Shown here piece by piece: positions 26,101-36,232 of a stretch of 64,000 nt of DNA. The translations under genes and the position numbers were made by a program. Numbering within the stretch: the stretch's first letter is position 1; every line of letters begins with the position of its first letter. The DNA comes from Chaunax sp. Z400 (lineage: Eukaryota; Chordata; Actinopteri; Lophiiformes; Chaunacidae). Location of the stretch: positions 30,663,839 to 30,727,838 of the forward strand of contig CM075189.1 of the NCBI GenBank assembly GCA_037577475.1. The letters run 5' to 3'. A model generated the notes under the pieces. The model saw only the letters and a list, made by a program, of their open reading frames with translations. It was not told where the DNA came from and made no database searches.

Positions 26101-29100
26101 ACCTGTCAGGTTAAATAGTATAGAGAATAGTTTTACATTCACTTCATTTGCATTGCCCTTTGTCATCTTACCAAGCAGAGAGTCATAATCTTGCCAGTGT
26201 AACTGTCTGGAGCCAGAATGGTCCCCAGTACCATTGGCTCCAAATACTCTGACACAACTGATCTGTCTGGGAACTGAGCAGGATTCACAATGGTTATCTC
26301 CTCGCTGCCACACGTCTGTGAAGAGAACCAATATAGATTAGCCTCCACATATTTCCGAAAAACTTCCATGATTTTAAAGTGGTAAAAAGCTCCGTTTTGA
26401 GACTGAAACACTAATCACCTGCAGACTGTGAAAGGCTGCCTTTGCAATCATTAAGTACCCCTGCTGCAGGGTGATTATTCCATTACTAGCATTTCAAGAC
26501 TGAGACATTGTGTAAATTGGGATCATCTGCAATAAAAAATAATTTTAGGTCTTTAAATACACCAAGTTGCTGCCTATGGGATGAGAAAAATATCGATTCC
26601 ATGGAAAATCAGCTTGATGTGATTCCACCTTTGCAACGGGACATGTCGATTGTCCTCTCAGTATTTCCCCCCCATGTATCTCCCATATGCCATTTTACAG
26701 GAAAACATTACAGTAATACTGGAGAGCCACCATTTATCATTCATTTTCGAGTCATTTTGAATTTTCTTTTTGCTCTACTGTAAGACCCGAAAATGTCTCT
26801 TACCTTGATGAGTTTGGCTGAGGAGAGGACGGCCTTGTAGGGCACGGTTGGCGCTGTGACTATAACAGAGGCATTGTACTCCTGCTCCAGCCGCTGATTG
26901 AACACCTCCATATGGAGAAGACCCAAGAATCCGAGTCTGCGGGGGAACAGCAAGGTGCATAGATTCACTCAGGTTTTATGATTGATGTTCATGCTTTTAA
27001 TCACAAAGAGCTGATTTGGAAAGAGTTCAACAGTGGGTAAGATTCATTGCTATTCTGGTGCAGTTTCATACCAATTCAAATTTACACCATCTGGAATGAT
27101 ATGACCCCTGGTGATAAATAAATAAACTTACTTGGCTGTCCATTTTGGCAAGAGACAGTATATCCCAAGGAAAAGATGTTTATTGCCCAATCAATCATAT
27201 CACATGTCAACCAAGTTTGTGTAGAAACTGATGAGAAAGAAGATCTTGCTACTTCCCCTACATTTGGCATCTTTTAGGAAACACTGGATAACTTGTTTGC
27301 AACAAGAAGCTACTTGAAAACATCCCAACATCATGACTCTTTAGATGGGCCTAAATTTGTCATGGCTATACTTAAGTTTTCATCTACTGTTACAGTATAT
27401 AAACATATATACTAAAGCCATTTTCCCCCAATTCGAAGGAGTCATTCTCACCTCCAGCCTGCTCCCAGGGCCAGACTGCTGTCTTTCTGCACTGTGACAC
27501 TTGAGTCATTCAAGGTCAGTCTCTCAATGGCACTACAAAGACCCTGGTACTCTGACTGGTCCATTGGAAATATGCCTGAGGGACAGAAAAACAAGAGATG
27601 GAATACAAATCATGACTCAAACAGGGCTCTTTTTTTCCCATTTACTTGGAAAGCACTGACTGTACCTATTGTGCTATTTAGTGAAGAGGTTTTATGTTTG
27701 ACTGCAGGTCCAGTGCTACTGGAATATTCATGGCTAGTATTCTGTTATGTAACGAGTTGCTATGATGCTATGCAGTATGCTATCCTAAACTGTACATCTC
27801 ATAATCTTATCAGACAAGAAGCTTCAGCGGATGAGAACTCTTCTTACCGGCAAAGACCATGGCTTTAGCAGGTTTAAACCCTGGAAGAGCATCCACCGGC
27901 TGATCCTGGAGGCACAGCGTGTCACCAATTTGGGCCTCCTTCACATCCTTCATCCCTGCTATTATGTAGCCCACTTGGCCTGCAAACCTACACACCAGTC
28001 GAGGACAGTCATACTAATGCAATGTACACAAGCATCTCAATACCTAAATCACAACGTGTGAAAAGGTATTGACCCCCGGACGTAAGAGCTAGTTGTTCCG
28101 CCTTTAGCAGCAACAACTGCAACCAAACTCTTCTGATAACTGGAGATCAGTCTCTGACATCACTGTGGTGGAGTTTTGGTCCACTCTTCTTTTTAGAACT
28201 GTAGTGTCGCCATATTGGAGGCTTTGTGAGCATGAACTGGGGGGGGGGGGGGGGTTCAGGTCCAGACTTTGACTAGTCCACTCCTAAACTTTAAATTGAT
28301 TCCTTTTGAGCCATCTGGAGGTGGACTTACTTTTATGCTTGGCATCATTTTCTGGCTGCATGACCCAGCAGTGCTTGAGCTTCAGCTCACAGACTGATGA
28401 CCTGATATTCTGCTTCAGTGTTTTCTGATTGAGAGCAGAATTCGTGTTTCCCTCAGTTATGGCAAGTGGTCCTGACCCTGAAGCAGCAAAGCAGCCCCAC
28501 AAAATTTCACTACCCCCTCCATGCTTGACTGTAGATATAATGTTCTTATAGTTTTGAATGCTGTGTTTGGTTTACACCAGATGTAACGGATCAACTTTCA
28601 ACTCATCGGTCCATAGAATATTCTCCAAAAAGCTCTGAGGGCCAACAAGGTGTGTTGTGGCAAAATTCAGACGAGCTTCAATGTTTTCTGGGTTAGCAGT
28701 TGCTTTTGCCTCGCCACTCTCCCATAGGTGCCATTTTTTTGAATAGTGGAGCCATGAACACTGACCTTTACTGAGGTGAGAGAGGCCAGCAGTTCCTTTT
28801 ATGTTTTCTTTGACCTTTTTTGACTTCCTGAACGAGCCTTCGCTGTGCTCTTGGAGGAATTTTGGAATGTCGACCTCTCCGGGGAAGGTTCACTATTGTT
28901 CCAAGTCTCCATTTGTAGATGATGTGTCTCACTGTGGATCTGTGGCATCCCAGAGCCTTAGAAATACTGTAGCTTTGTAACCCTTCCTATACTGATGAAT
29001 TGCAATCACCTTCTTCCTCATCTCTTCTGGCATTCCTTTTGATTGTGGCATAGTGTGCTACTGATGAGACCTACGAGCCAAATCCATGCTTCTGAAAATG

Positions 29101-32100
29101 GTCTGGTAGTGATCAGGCCTGGGTGAGTCTAGTCCAGCTGCAACCAGTAATTAATGCAGTTAGGGGGCAAATACTTTTTCACACTGGTGATTTTGATATT
29201 CTATGACCTAATTCAATAAAATGATCATTTAAAACTATTTTGTGTTGACTCGGGTTACTCAGGTTACCTTTGTTTTATGTTAAATGTAGTTTGTTTGGTA
29301 TGAGATACACACAAACAGAAGAAATAAGGAGAGACGCTGATACTTTTTCTCACCACTATATATAAACGAGCCACAGACAGTTCCATTGATCTACATAGAT
29401 GGTAAAAAGATTATACAATCTGAGGAGCACTGAATAATTTGGTGCATAAACACATTGAGAAAAATAGGGAAGTGCTTATTTCCATCCATATTCTGCTGAT
29501 GTTTATCAATTAATGGATTCATCATTTGGCTTAAATAATGGAACATGATGACAATGCCAATCAAATTAGATAATTTACATTTATTATAGCAAAAGACTGA
29601 CAAAGCACCACGACGTTTGAGGAACCACTACAGTTGGAGAAATGGCACAAGAGCAGCACTTACAGCCTCTCTGTCGGGTGCTCATCTGGCCGGAGGATCC
29701 CCAGCTCGTTGACCTGGTAAGTTTTGCCAAGATGTGCTGACACGATCCTGTCCCCTTTTCTGACTTGACCTCCAAACACAGCGACGTTGGCCACCACTCC
29801 TCTGTAGTGGTCGAAATTGGAGTCGAACACTAGGGCCTTAAATGGGTCAGCAGTACTTGCCACAGGCCTGAGAATACAAGGATGAGACACCAACATCACC
29901 TCGATGTGTCAAATGTGTTTCGTGTAAAATAGGAAATCAAATAAAACCCTCTTACGGTGGAATTCTGTTCACGACCGCTTCAAGAACCTTTTCAACATTT
30001 GTTCCAAGTTTAGCTGAAATCTGAAAAAGATGAGGTCACAAATTTAGAGAAAATCCTCAGATTCCTCAGCCCTGAAAATTAGGGCTGTGCCATATGATAC
30101 CTATTGTTTGACGATAACAAAAAAAAACAACTTTTATCACCAACACAAAGTCATGTGTTTTCTATTTCATACATTAACATTTTAGATTTCATTATATGTT
30201 TAATTGAAAAGTTGCACAAAAGTTCTAAATAAAAGGAGGAACATCATTGAATATGAGTAAGAGCCTTTTATTTTTCAAGTATACAATTCAAAATGTCATA
30301 AGAAGAAGGCTAATGTGGACACTGTATATTCATTAATTTTGGAGAAAAAGAGCTATATCATTATCAGGATATTAAATTTTGCTCATATTGCACAGCCATA
30401 GCTTGCAAAAGCTCCAACTCACCCTAATGCACTCTTCATGTGGAATATCAAACACCTTTTCAATCTGTGACTCCACTCTCTCTGGATCAGCATTTTTCAA
30501 ATCAATCTGAGGGGACACATGTCAAATTAGAAAAAAATGCCAAAATTAAAAGAAAAAAATAAGGGATGAACCAAAATCGAGTAGGTCTCAGCAAACCTTG
30601 TTGATGACAGGGATGATTGCCAGCTGAGCTTCAAAAGCCAGGTAGAAGTTGGCCACCGTCTGCGCTTGAACCCCCTTCACATGACACAATATTAACAACT
30701 GCCATTACGTGCAGCATGTACAGCTATCATGTGTCACGAAGAAAACTGGGAGATAGGAATTTGATTTTGTACCTGATTGGCATCAACAATCAACAGGACA
30801 CCTTGGCATGCAGAAAGCGATCGAGACACTTCGTAACTGAAGTCAACGTGACCCTACAGGGAGGGAAAGCATCAGAGATTCAAAAACAGAGAGACATGGA
30901 GGTGCAGCATGTAAAAAAAAGGACAATGACAGAAAGAACTGCAAACTTATTTTATATTTAATTTTGGACTGGTGTTTCTGTAATTGATCTTTTGGATGAG
31001 AGAGAAGGTGATGCTGCTAAGTTGAATCTGAAACTCTCAACTTCTTCACATGATGACGACAATTAAGAAGACGATTTTTCTCTTGGTGGATCTACAATCT
31101 AAGTTGTCAGGAGTAGAAATGAGGATGACTAGAAATTCAGTACTCACTGCTATGGCCTGAAGAGTTGTTTCAAATGAAATTGTCAAATATACCTCTTCAT
31201 GTTTAAAAGCTTCTTCCTGAAACTCAGCACTTACCGGTGTATCGATGAGGTTCAGAAGGTACTGCTGTCCCTGATGGCTGTAAAACAGAGAGGCTGTCTG
31301 GGCCTTCACTGTTATCCCCCTCTCTCGCTCCACCTGAAGCTTGTCCAACACCTGTTTGTTCTTCTCAGTCGTTGCTATGGCCCCTGTTAATTAAAGGCAT
31401 ACATCCATTATACATGGTAATTATAATGTACATGTTAATTTTAATATATATAAAATATGTTACAACCACAACAAACAGTCAGCTCCAGCTTGTGACCAGC
31501 AACATACGCAGAGGACTCCAGACCCAAGAAACAGTATGTATTTCAAAATAATTTTATTTACAAATAATAACAAATATTCTGTCCAAAAGAAACAAAAAGA
31601 TGGAGGAAGTCTGGGCCAGCCACGCGGAGGACTGCAGGACCCAGAATGTCCTCCAAGACCACCAAAAAAAAAAAAAAAGAAAGAGAAAAACTCTAAACTA
31701 CTCAGGAGCTGCTCTGATGTGAAAATAGACAGATATTCCCTCCTCCAGCCTTTACATATGTATGCATGTTACTACCTTGGATTCTAACCGGGGTCTTGTG
31801 CTTTTGTGTTTTGCAGGTTCGGGATCGTGGTTGGGCCTACTGCTGTGGTCTTGGTTGATGCCCATTATTTATACTTGGTATGCTAGCAGAAGTATTATAG
31901 ATACTACTATTTGCAATATTTCTATTATTATGGCTGTTATTGTTAATGTTGCACTTCTCTGTGGGTCTCTATTCCTCTCTACCCCCATCTCTCTCTCTCT
32001 AAAGTCGTGGTGTTCTTCAAGGTTTCTGCCTGTTAAAAAGCGGTTTTTCCTCATGACTGCTGGCAAGTGCTTGCTCATAAGGGAATGAGTTGGGCCTCCA

Positions 32101-32900
32101 TAAAATAGAGAGTACAGTCTCGACCTGCTCTTTGGTGTAATGAGATAACTTTGGTTGTGATGTGGCACAATATAAAAATTTACTTGATTTGACTTAAATT
32201 AACATAAATTTAATAGCACGTGGGAGCAGAAAAGTTGATGCATACACTGGGCGATAAGGAAACATACCTGTCATCTCCAACAGCCTGTCAGCCAAAGTGC
32301 TTTTTCCATGGTCAATATGAGCAATGATGCAAAAATTCCTGATTCTGTCTGCAGGAAACTTGGACAGGTCAATGGTTTCCTTAAAAGCAAAGGTAAAGAA
32401 ATGATAAGCCATTCAAAAACTATTACATTGTTATAGTCACACATCTTAAAGAAACATTTTATCAGATCAATGATTATGTCTATTTCTGAATAATAATTAA
32501 AAAAACAGAACTATTAATGCAGCTAACAGTTTTATGGGTTTTATCAGGACTGTGGTCTCAGCTAGAGCTACAGCCTTCATCTATATGTATACAATATCTA
32601 TAACAATACTGTATTACACAATTATGGCAGGAAACAATTCTCAGACACCTGATGTTTCCCAGTAGTAGTGCACTTAAAACAGTCCCTGAACCTATCCTTG
32701 TATTGTCTTGTTACCTTGTCTGTCTGTGTGCTGACCATCTTGAAGCTGTTGGAGAACACGGGCAAACGTTTCCTCCAGCGATGTCTTAACAGCGTGTAGG
32801 TCATATTACAGTTTTGTGTTTTCCTTCTGAACATTTTGAAGTGTGAAACATGTCTTAAAAGAGGTGTTTCACACCAACGTTTCACTAAAGAAAACGACAT
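23056..32900 (-). CDS. guf1: guf1, mitochondrial translation factor GUF1 (EF4/LepA type), complete
   Basis: Seventeen exons sum to 2028 bases: 675 residues plus TAG, against 669 in human. GUF1 is the mitochondrial member of the LepA/EF4 GTPase family, a ribosome-dependent GTPase on the matrix side of the inner membrane that supports translation under stress. Visible motifs: basic N-terminus of about 60 residues as a likely import signal; G1 AHIDHGKST (82-90); G2 ERERGITVK (118-126); G3 DTPGHVDF (147-154, split by an intron between Pro and Gly); G4 NKID (201-204, also split); G5 ISAK (231-234). Domain II contains FDHYRGVVANVAVFGG. The EF4-specific C-terminus has KMKLLKKQAEGKKKMR and ends KRKGK. 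The start ATG has A at -3. No frameshift or missing motif was found. The neighbours pigg and gabra2 are unrelated in function. Confidence 0.97.
23282..23318 (-). CDS. guf1: guf1 coding exon 16 (37 bases)
   Basis: Acceptor TTTCAG/GATTAA, donor AATGT/GTAAGT. Completes Thr and reads IKAYRKNVLAKC; too short to stand out as an open frame but the splice sites and phase are unambiguous. Confidence 0.93.
23456..23575 (-). CDS. guf1: guf1 coding exon 15
   Basis: Acceptor GAACAG/AGACAG, donor GAAAC/GTAAGT. Contains IPRQMFEIAVQAAIGSKVIA, characteristic of LepA proteins. Confidence 0.95.
23576..25298 (-). other. guf1 intron 14
   Basis: Longest guf1 intron. Apart from the MITE at 23951-24211 I recognise nothing; open stretches near 24310-24780 are not protein-like. 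Confidence 0.6.
23951..24211. mobile_element. TTAA-flanked MITE in guf1 intron 14
   Basis: Ends GGAATAGTTTGACTTTG and (inverted) GGAATAGTCTGACATTT; right flank TTAA at 24208-24211, left flank TTGA, probably a diverged TTAA. A relative lies at 55743-56076. The TTAA target suggests a piggyBac-type origin (inference). Confidence 0.75.
25299..25400 (-). CDS. guf1: guf1 coding exon 14
   Basis: Acceptor CTTTAG/CTTCGA, donor CACAG/GTACCA. Contains FDYENAGYQAADLIRMDILL, then NGRPVEELTTIVH. Confidence 0.95.
25620..25753 (-). CDS. guf1: guf1 coding exon 13
   Basis: Acceptor TTTTTTAG/AATCGC, donor GCAAG/GTAAAA. Contains YLFPLNEIVVDFYDLLKSLS. Confidence 0.95.
26172..26315 (-). CDS. guf1: guf1 coding exon 12
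   Basis: Acceptor TTCACAG/ACGTGT, donor GCTTG/GTAAGA; 48 codons. Contains ITIVNPAQFPDRS and EYLEPMVLGTI. Confidence 0.95.
26804..26936 (-). CDS. guf1: guf1 coding exon 11
   Basis: Acceptor CCCGCAG/ACTCGG, donor ATCAAG/GTAAGA. Contains GFLGLLHMEVFNQRLEQEY and TVPYKAVL. Confidence 0.96.
27452..27575 (-). CDS. guf1: guf1 coding exon 10
   Basis: Acceptor CCCTCAG/GCATAT, donor GGAG/GTGAGA. Reads GIFPMDQSEYQGLCSAIERL, then the LNDSSVTV and ALGAGW signatures of LepA proteins. Confidence 0.95.
27848..27987 (-). CDS. guf1: guf1 coding exon 9
   Basis: Acceptor GTGTAG/GTTTGC, donor GCCG/GTAAGA. Reads FAGQVGYIIAGMKDVKEAQI, then GDTLC and a Pro-rich link. Confidence 0.96.
28055..29358 (-). mobile_element. 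Tc1-like transposon (degenerate) in guf1 intron 8
   Basis: The minus strand reads MWGCFAASGSGPLAI and VMQPENDAKHKSKSTSRWL, the catalytic-domain signatures of a Tc1 transposase (second Asp altered to Glu-Asn-Asp context). Further upstream on that strand is the coding sequence for the N-terminal helix-turn-helix part (near 28980-29050). Frames are interrupted, and a 16-base G run sits at 28239-28254. Ends are related: GTGTGAAAAGGTATTGACCC on the left and, inverted, GTGTGAAAAAGTATTTGCCC at 29166-29192, plus a diverged outer copy ending near 29358, an IR/DR arrangement. Fills most of the intron. Confidence 0.85.
29664..29867 (-). CDS. guf1: guf1 coding exon 8 (domain II)
   Basis: Acceptor TTCTCAG/GCCTGT, donor AGGCT/GTAAGT. 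Encodes the beta-barrel domain with FKALVFDSNFDHYRG and GDRIVSAHLGKTYQVNE. Confidence 0.96.
29956..30020 (-). CDS. guf1: guf1 coding exon 7 (G5)
   Basis: Acceptor TTTTCAG/ATTTCA, donor CCACC/GTAAGA; 65 bases, phase 2 out. Encodes ISAKLGTNVEKVLEAVVNR. Confidence 0.95.
30080..30399. mobile_element. MITE with AGGGCTGTGC termini in guf1 intron 6
   Basis: Ends TAGGGCTGTGCCATATGA and, inverted, TGGCTGTGCAATATGAGC bound about 320 bases. The pattern is that of hAT-derived fish MITEs. It makes up nearly all of the 402-base intron. Confidence 0.75.
30423..30506 (-). CDS. guf1: guf1 coding exon 6
   Basis: Acceptor CCCTCAG/ATTGAT, donor TTAGG/GTGAGT; 28 codons. Begins with the Ile-Asp of NKID and runs to the PHEECIR segment. 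A MITE ends about 24 bases past its donor. Confidence 0.95.
30597..30674 (-). CDS. guf1: guf1 coding exon 5
   Basis: Acceptor TGTGAAG/GGGGTT, donor AACAAG/GTTTGC; 26 codons, phase 0. Reads GVQAQTVANFYLAFEAQ to VINK. The GTTTGC donor is weaker than the others in the gene. Confidence 0.95.
30773..30853 (-). CDS. guf1: guf1 coding exon 4 (G3 motif)
   Basis: Acceptor CTGTAG/GGTCAC, donor AATCAG/GTACAA; 27 codons, phase 0. Reads GHVDFSYEVSRSLSACQG and onward to VDANQ. Confidence 0.96.
31235..31383 (-). CDS. guf1: guf1 coding exon 3 (switch I)
   Basis: Acceptor ATTAACAG/GGGCC, donor CACCG/GTAAGT, phase 0 out. Encodes the ERERGITVKAQT switch region and ends at LNLIDTP, just before the Gly of the G3 motif. 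Confidence 0.96.
31384..32267 (-). other. guf1 intron 2 with repeat
   Basis: The segment 31790-32190 on the plus strand contains TTCAAGGTTTCTGCCTGTTA, TGGCAAGTGCTTGCTCAT, GAGATAACTTTGGTTGTGAT and GCACAATATAAAAATT, the 3' part of a very common teleost retroelement. An A-rich run lies at 31663-31689. Confidence 0.6.
32268..32379 (-). CDS. guf1: guf1 coding exon 2 (P-loop)
   Basis: Acceptor TTTTAAG/GAAACC, donor GACAG/GTATGT, phase 1 out. Carries AHIDHGKSTLADRLLE. Confidence 0.96.
32715..32900 (-). CDS. guf1: guf1 coding exon 1 (presequence)
   Basis: Start ATG on 32898-32900; 62 codons, rich in Arg and Lys and poor in acids. Donor is GACAAG/GTAACA, phase 0. Confidence 0.93.
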
Positions 32901-33469
32901 GTTTTCGTTAAGCTACGTGAAGTAACTAACAGCATGGAGGATGAATAAATGTTAACTGGTGCTAACTAGCTAGCTGTGTTGTCATTAATAAAGTCCAGGC
33001 TATTGCCACAGTAGCGGAACGATGGTGGATTGTCGCCGACAAAATAAATATTCAAATCGATAACAATTTAAAGAAAGGTTAGGTTAAACATTCTTAGGAT
33101 CAACCCGGTGCAATAGTTCCATGGGGGCTGACATCTTGGTTAACAATTCACCTGCAAAGCCTTATGGGAAATATTGTTGATTTTTTTTTAAGTAAAGATG
33201 ATGTAAAGAAACAAGATAGTAATCTAAAAGATCGTTTCGCTTTATATCGCGCAAACAAGGGAATTGTCAATGCCCTCGTCCACATTGAATCTTTGATGAA
33301 TTGTTACACTGTTGCTCTTTAATGTATTGACTATTTATTGTAACCATAACCTGCTAGCTAAGCTAACTGCACTGCTGTCAATTACTTCTTTGTATTGAAA
33401 AGCATAATACACAGTGAAATCAATAACTCGATATATGAGCAATTCAATTTATAAACAAATCAATTTACA

Positions 33470-34150
33470 TGTTGGAAAAGGAGTAGGAAGAAGTATAAAC
33501 TTATGTAATCCTACCCCCTCTCCACTATTCAATCATTAATAATATATTATATTCATTACACACAAACGGACATATACAAATACCCATGCATAAACCCATT
33601 TATATACATATATACACAGATTTACACCTTAATACATTCACTTATATACATTTGATTCCTAATAATTTATTTATATACACATATATACCTTTTTATTACT
33701 AATTATCTTTATTTTATAAATATATATATCAGTTTGTAAGCCACTTATCTTAATTTTATGAAATATTTATCAAATTGTAAACCAATTATCTTTATCTACA
33801 TAAATTGATGTTACTGATTATCCATGCCCTTCATCAACCTTGTACTTCTTGAAGATAATGTTTTTGTACCTTTTTTTAAACTGAATTATGTTTGGACATT
33901 GCTTAAGCTCCACATTCGACTATTCCATAGTTTGACTCCACAGACTGAAATGCACATACTTTTCCTCATTGTCCAAAACCCTAAGAGTCTTTAAGTTGTA
34001 CTTTCCCCTCAAGTTTTACCCCCCTCTCTGTCAAAGAACATTTTCTGTAATTAATTAGTAGAAGGTTATTTCTTGCTTTGTATATTATTAGTGCTGTTTT
34101 TTATCGATAGTTTGTTTCTGTCAAACAACTGTTTTAATTTGCTCATTTTT
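33470..34150. repeat. Interspersed repeat, probably a LINE remnant
   Basis: Contains GTTGGAAAAGGAGTAGGAAG at its left and ATTCGACTATTCCATAGTTT, TTTCCTCATTGTCC and CTTTAAGTTGTACTTTCCCC further in, wording that recurs in fish LINE-like repeats. Very AT-rich core with TATATACA runs. Confidence 0.4.
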
Positions 34151-34441
34151 TGTGTGATCTCCTTCAAAAACTGTTGTAAAATTTCCCCTGAACAAAATCA
34201 AATAATGTCAGATAATATCAATCAACATCAATATCAACTAATGTAATGATGTATTCATACACGTAGGATTCACTGTTATAATCAACTACACTTAGAATAA
34301 TATAATAAAGACATTAACATCTGAAACAGCATTAAAAAGCATTTGAGGAGGTATATTATCTTGAGATACTAATATCTTTGGAAATTTTTAGCAGACGGAA
34401 GTTCCGCCTACTCAACCTGTCAAGGATAAAAATGGATATCG

Positions 34442-34455
34442 GTTGCTATGACAAC
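34442..34455. promoter_or_regulatory. RFX X-box motif
   Basis: GTTGCTATGACAAC is a near-perfect palindromic X-box (RFX-factor site, consensus GTTGCCATGGCAAC). It lies in an otherwise rare CpG-rich patch with GCGGCCGC at 34459-34466 and GGAAGTTCCGCC at 34397-34408. RFX sites of this kind mark promoters of ciliary genes. Which gene it serves is not clear: guf1 starts 1.5 kb away on the other side and nothing proven starts here. Confidence 0.55.
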
Positions 34456-34638
34456 GAAGCGGCCGCTTTCACGAGAATAGCTTGCTGCTTCTCTTTGTGC
34501 AATCATAGAGAATAAACCTATTCTAGCCGCAGTTTCTGGCTGTCATGTCATCATCTCTTTAGACTTTTTAGTCACAGAGCTAAGCATCGTTTTTATAGAA
34601 ATAAAAGCCCCCTCTTCTGAAGACCTTTAGAGATTATT

Positions 34639-34641
<3 letters not shown>

Positions 34642-34699
<58 letters not shown>
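34642..34699. repeat. (ATT)n microsatellite
   Basis: Nineteen or so perfect ATT units. Confidence 0.97.
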
Positions 34700-34700
<1 letters not shown>

Positions 34701-34995
34701 TGACAAATTAGCCTGTTAATTAATCATTTAAATTGTAGAGATTTTTTTTAGACAAATCGAGCATCACAATTTTCTCTTCACTGTTTGTGTTTGTCTGAAT
34801 AATAAAAGATTTGGGAAACTGAAAACTGTAATAATTAGAAAGGCACTCAGTAGAGCAAATACCTCAGCCAAGGCCAAACAGTCATGACATGTGCATCATC
34901 AAAATTGCTGCATGGATCCACCCTGGATCTGGATCTAGGCCTACTGCAAAATTCAGGGTTTCCCTCTTTAGGACAATGCCCACTCTTCCACCCAT

Positions 34996-34996
<1 letters not shown>

Positions 34997-35049
<53 letters not shown>

Positions 35050-35083
35050 GCAACAACAACAACAACAATGATGATAATAATAA
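34997..35083. repeat. (AAT)n/(AAC)n compound microsatellite
   Basis: About 50 bases of AAT followed by AAC units and a degenerate ATG/ATA tail. Gives false poly-Asn and poly-Leu open frames on the two strands. Confidence 0.97.
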
Positions 35084-35335
35084 GCCGAGTTTGAAACTAT
35101 AACTATAACTAGATTTTCATTCAAGAACTGTAAAACTCTGTAGCAAAATGTTCTAAGCTGAATATTCATTTGACATTCACTGCAGATCCTCATCTCCCAG
35201 CCCTCATGCTTAACAGTTGGGAGTTTAAATGACACTATACCAATTTTATCGAATTCTTGCCTAAATACAAAACAAATAAACAAAAAATGAAATACATAGA
35301 TGAATAACTGCAGAATTTGTTTTTCACTGAAACAG

Positions 35336-35398
35336 GTCTGTGATGACTGTGGAAGATGGCTCCATGTCCAGTGTTTGGACAGCACACAATGTCAAAAG
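35336..35398 (+). other. Possible exon with PHD-finger-like coding sequence
   Basis: Flanked by CTGAAACAG on the left and GTTAGG on the right, this 63-base segment reads VCDDCGRWLHVQCLDSTQCQ, then K, in phase 0. The spacing C-x2-C-x4-H-x2-C with Trp two before His is the centre of a PHD zinc finger. It could be an exon of an unknown gene, a remnant, or chance. No family could be named. Confidence 0.35.
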
Positions 35399-36126
35399 GT
35401 TAGGAAAAAATACTGGAGCTGCACCATATGAAAATAAATCAGTAATGTGAAATGTGCTTAATGCTTTGGAAGAAGAACTTCGACTCTATTATGAGAATAG
35501 AATATTTCTATAAAACAGCGGAAGCCCTAAAAGAGAAGAGGTGTGTCCTACAGTATGTGTCCAGTAGTAATAATGATGTTTGATACTGGAGTCAGCAGGT
35601 CAGATTGTATGGAATATAAAAAAAATATTGAAAAAGTGTTATTTTCTGTCATAATATGTCAAATAAAAATAATTCATCACTAGTAATGAAGGTGTGTGGT
35701 GTCGTAGGTGTGCTATATGAGACCAATTTAGTGTCTTTTCACTAATATGAGAAAATCAGCCTGTAGGTAATGAAAAAAACATTTGTATTGTGTCATTAAT
35801 ACAGTAATTTCTTCATGATGTCTAAGTCAACCCCCAGTGATTGAATGTGATGGTTGAGAGGATTTCTAACTGTCCTCGTTTGGCCAACATTGAGTGAAAT
35901 TGAGTAAGAAGCAACGATCCAGAGTGAATTACTCTCTGATGTCCTTCTAACTAACTTCACTGCAGTGTTGGAGAAATGTAGTCTGACTCCTGTTTGAGCT
36001 CTGCAATATTACACTTTGAATAAATTGTGAATGATCCTGCATCATGAAGATTTCCGGTCATGGATGTAAGCAGCTCTGCGAAGCCATATTAGACACCTCA
36101 CATCCATCAGTATTGATTTCTGTCAG

Positions 36127-36232
36127 GATGTGGCCTCTGAGCGGATGAACACGGTCAGCAGTGGATTGAGGAGATGCAGCTCAGAGGAGAGGAGACTGAA
36201 CACTCGGGTCTGTGCAGCGCAGCGCTTCAGAG
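36127..36232 (+). other. Possible second exon downstream of the PHD-like segment
   Basis: Acceptor TTTCTGTCAG and donor AGAG/GTGGAA enclose 106 bases open in a single frame: DVASERMNTVSSGLRRCSSE, then ERRLNTRVCAAQRFR. Phase 0 at its start matches the end of 35336-35398. Higher GC than its surroundings. Function unknown. Confidence 0.3.

Noticed and set aside
34847..35385. Open frames rich in Leu, Tyr or Asn on both strands
   Set aside because: They come from translating the AAT/AAC microsatellite and have no other coding features.
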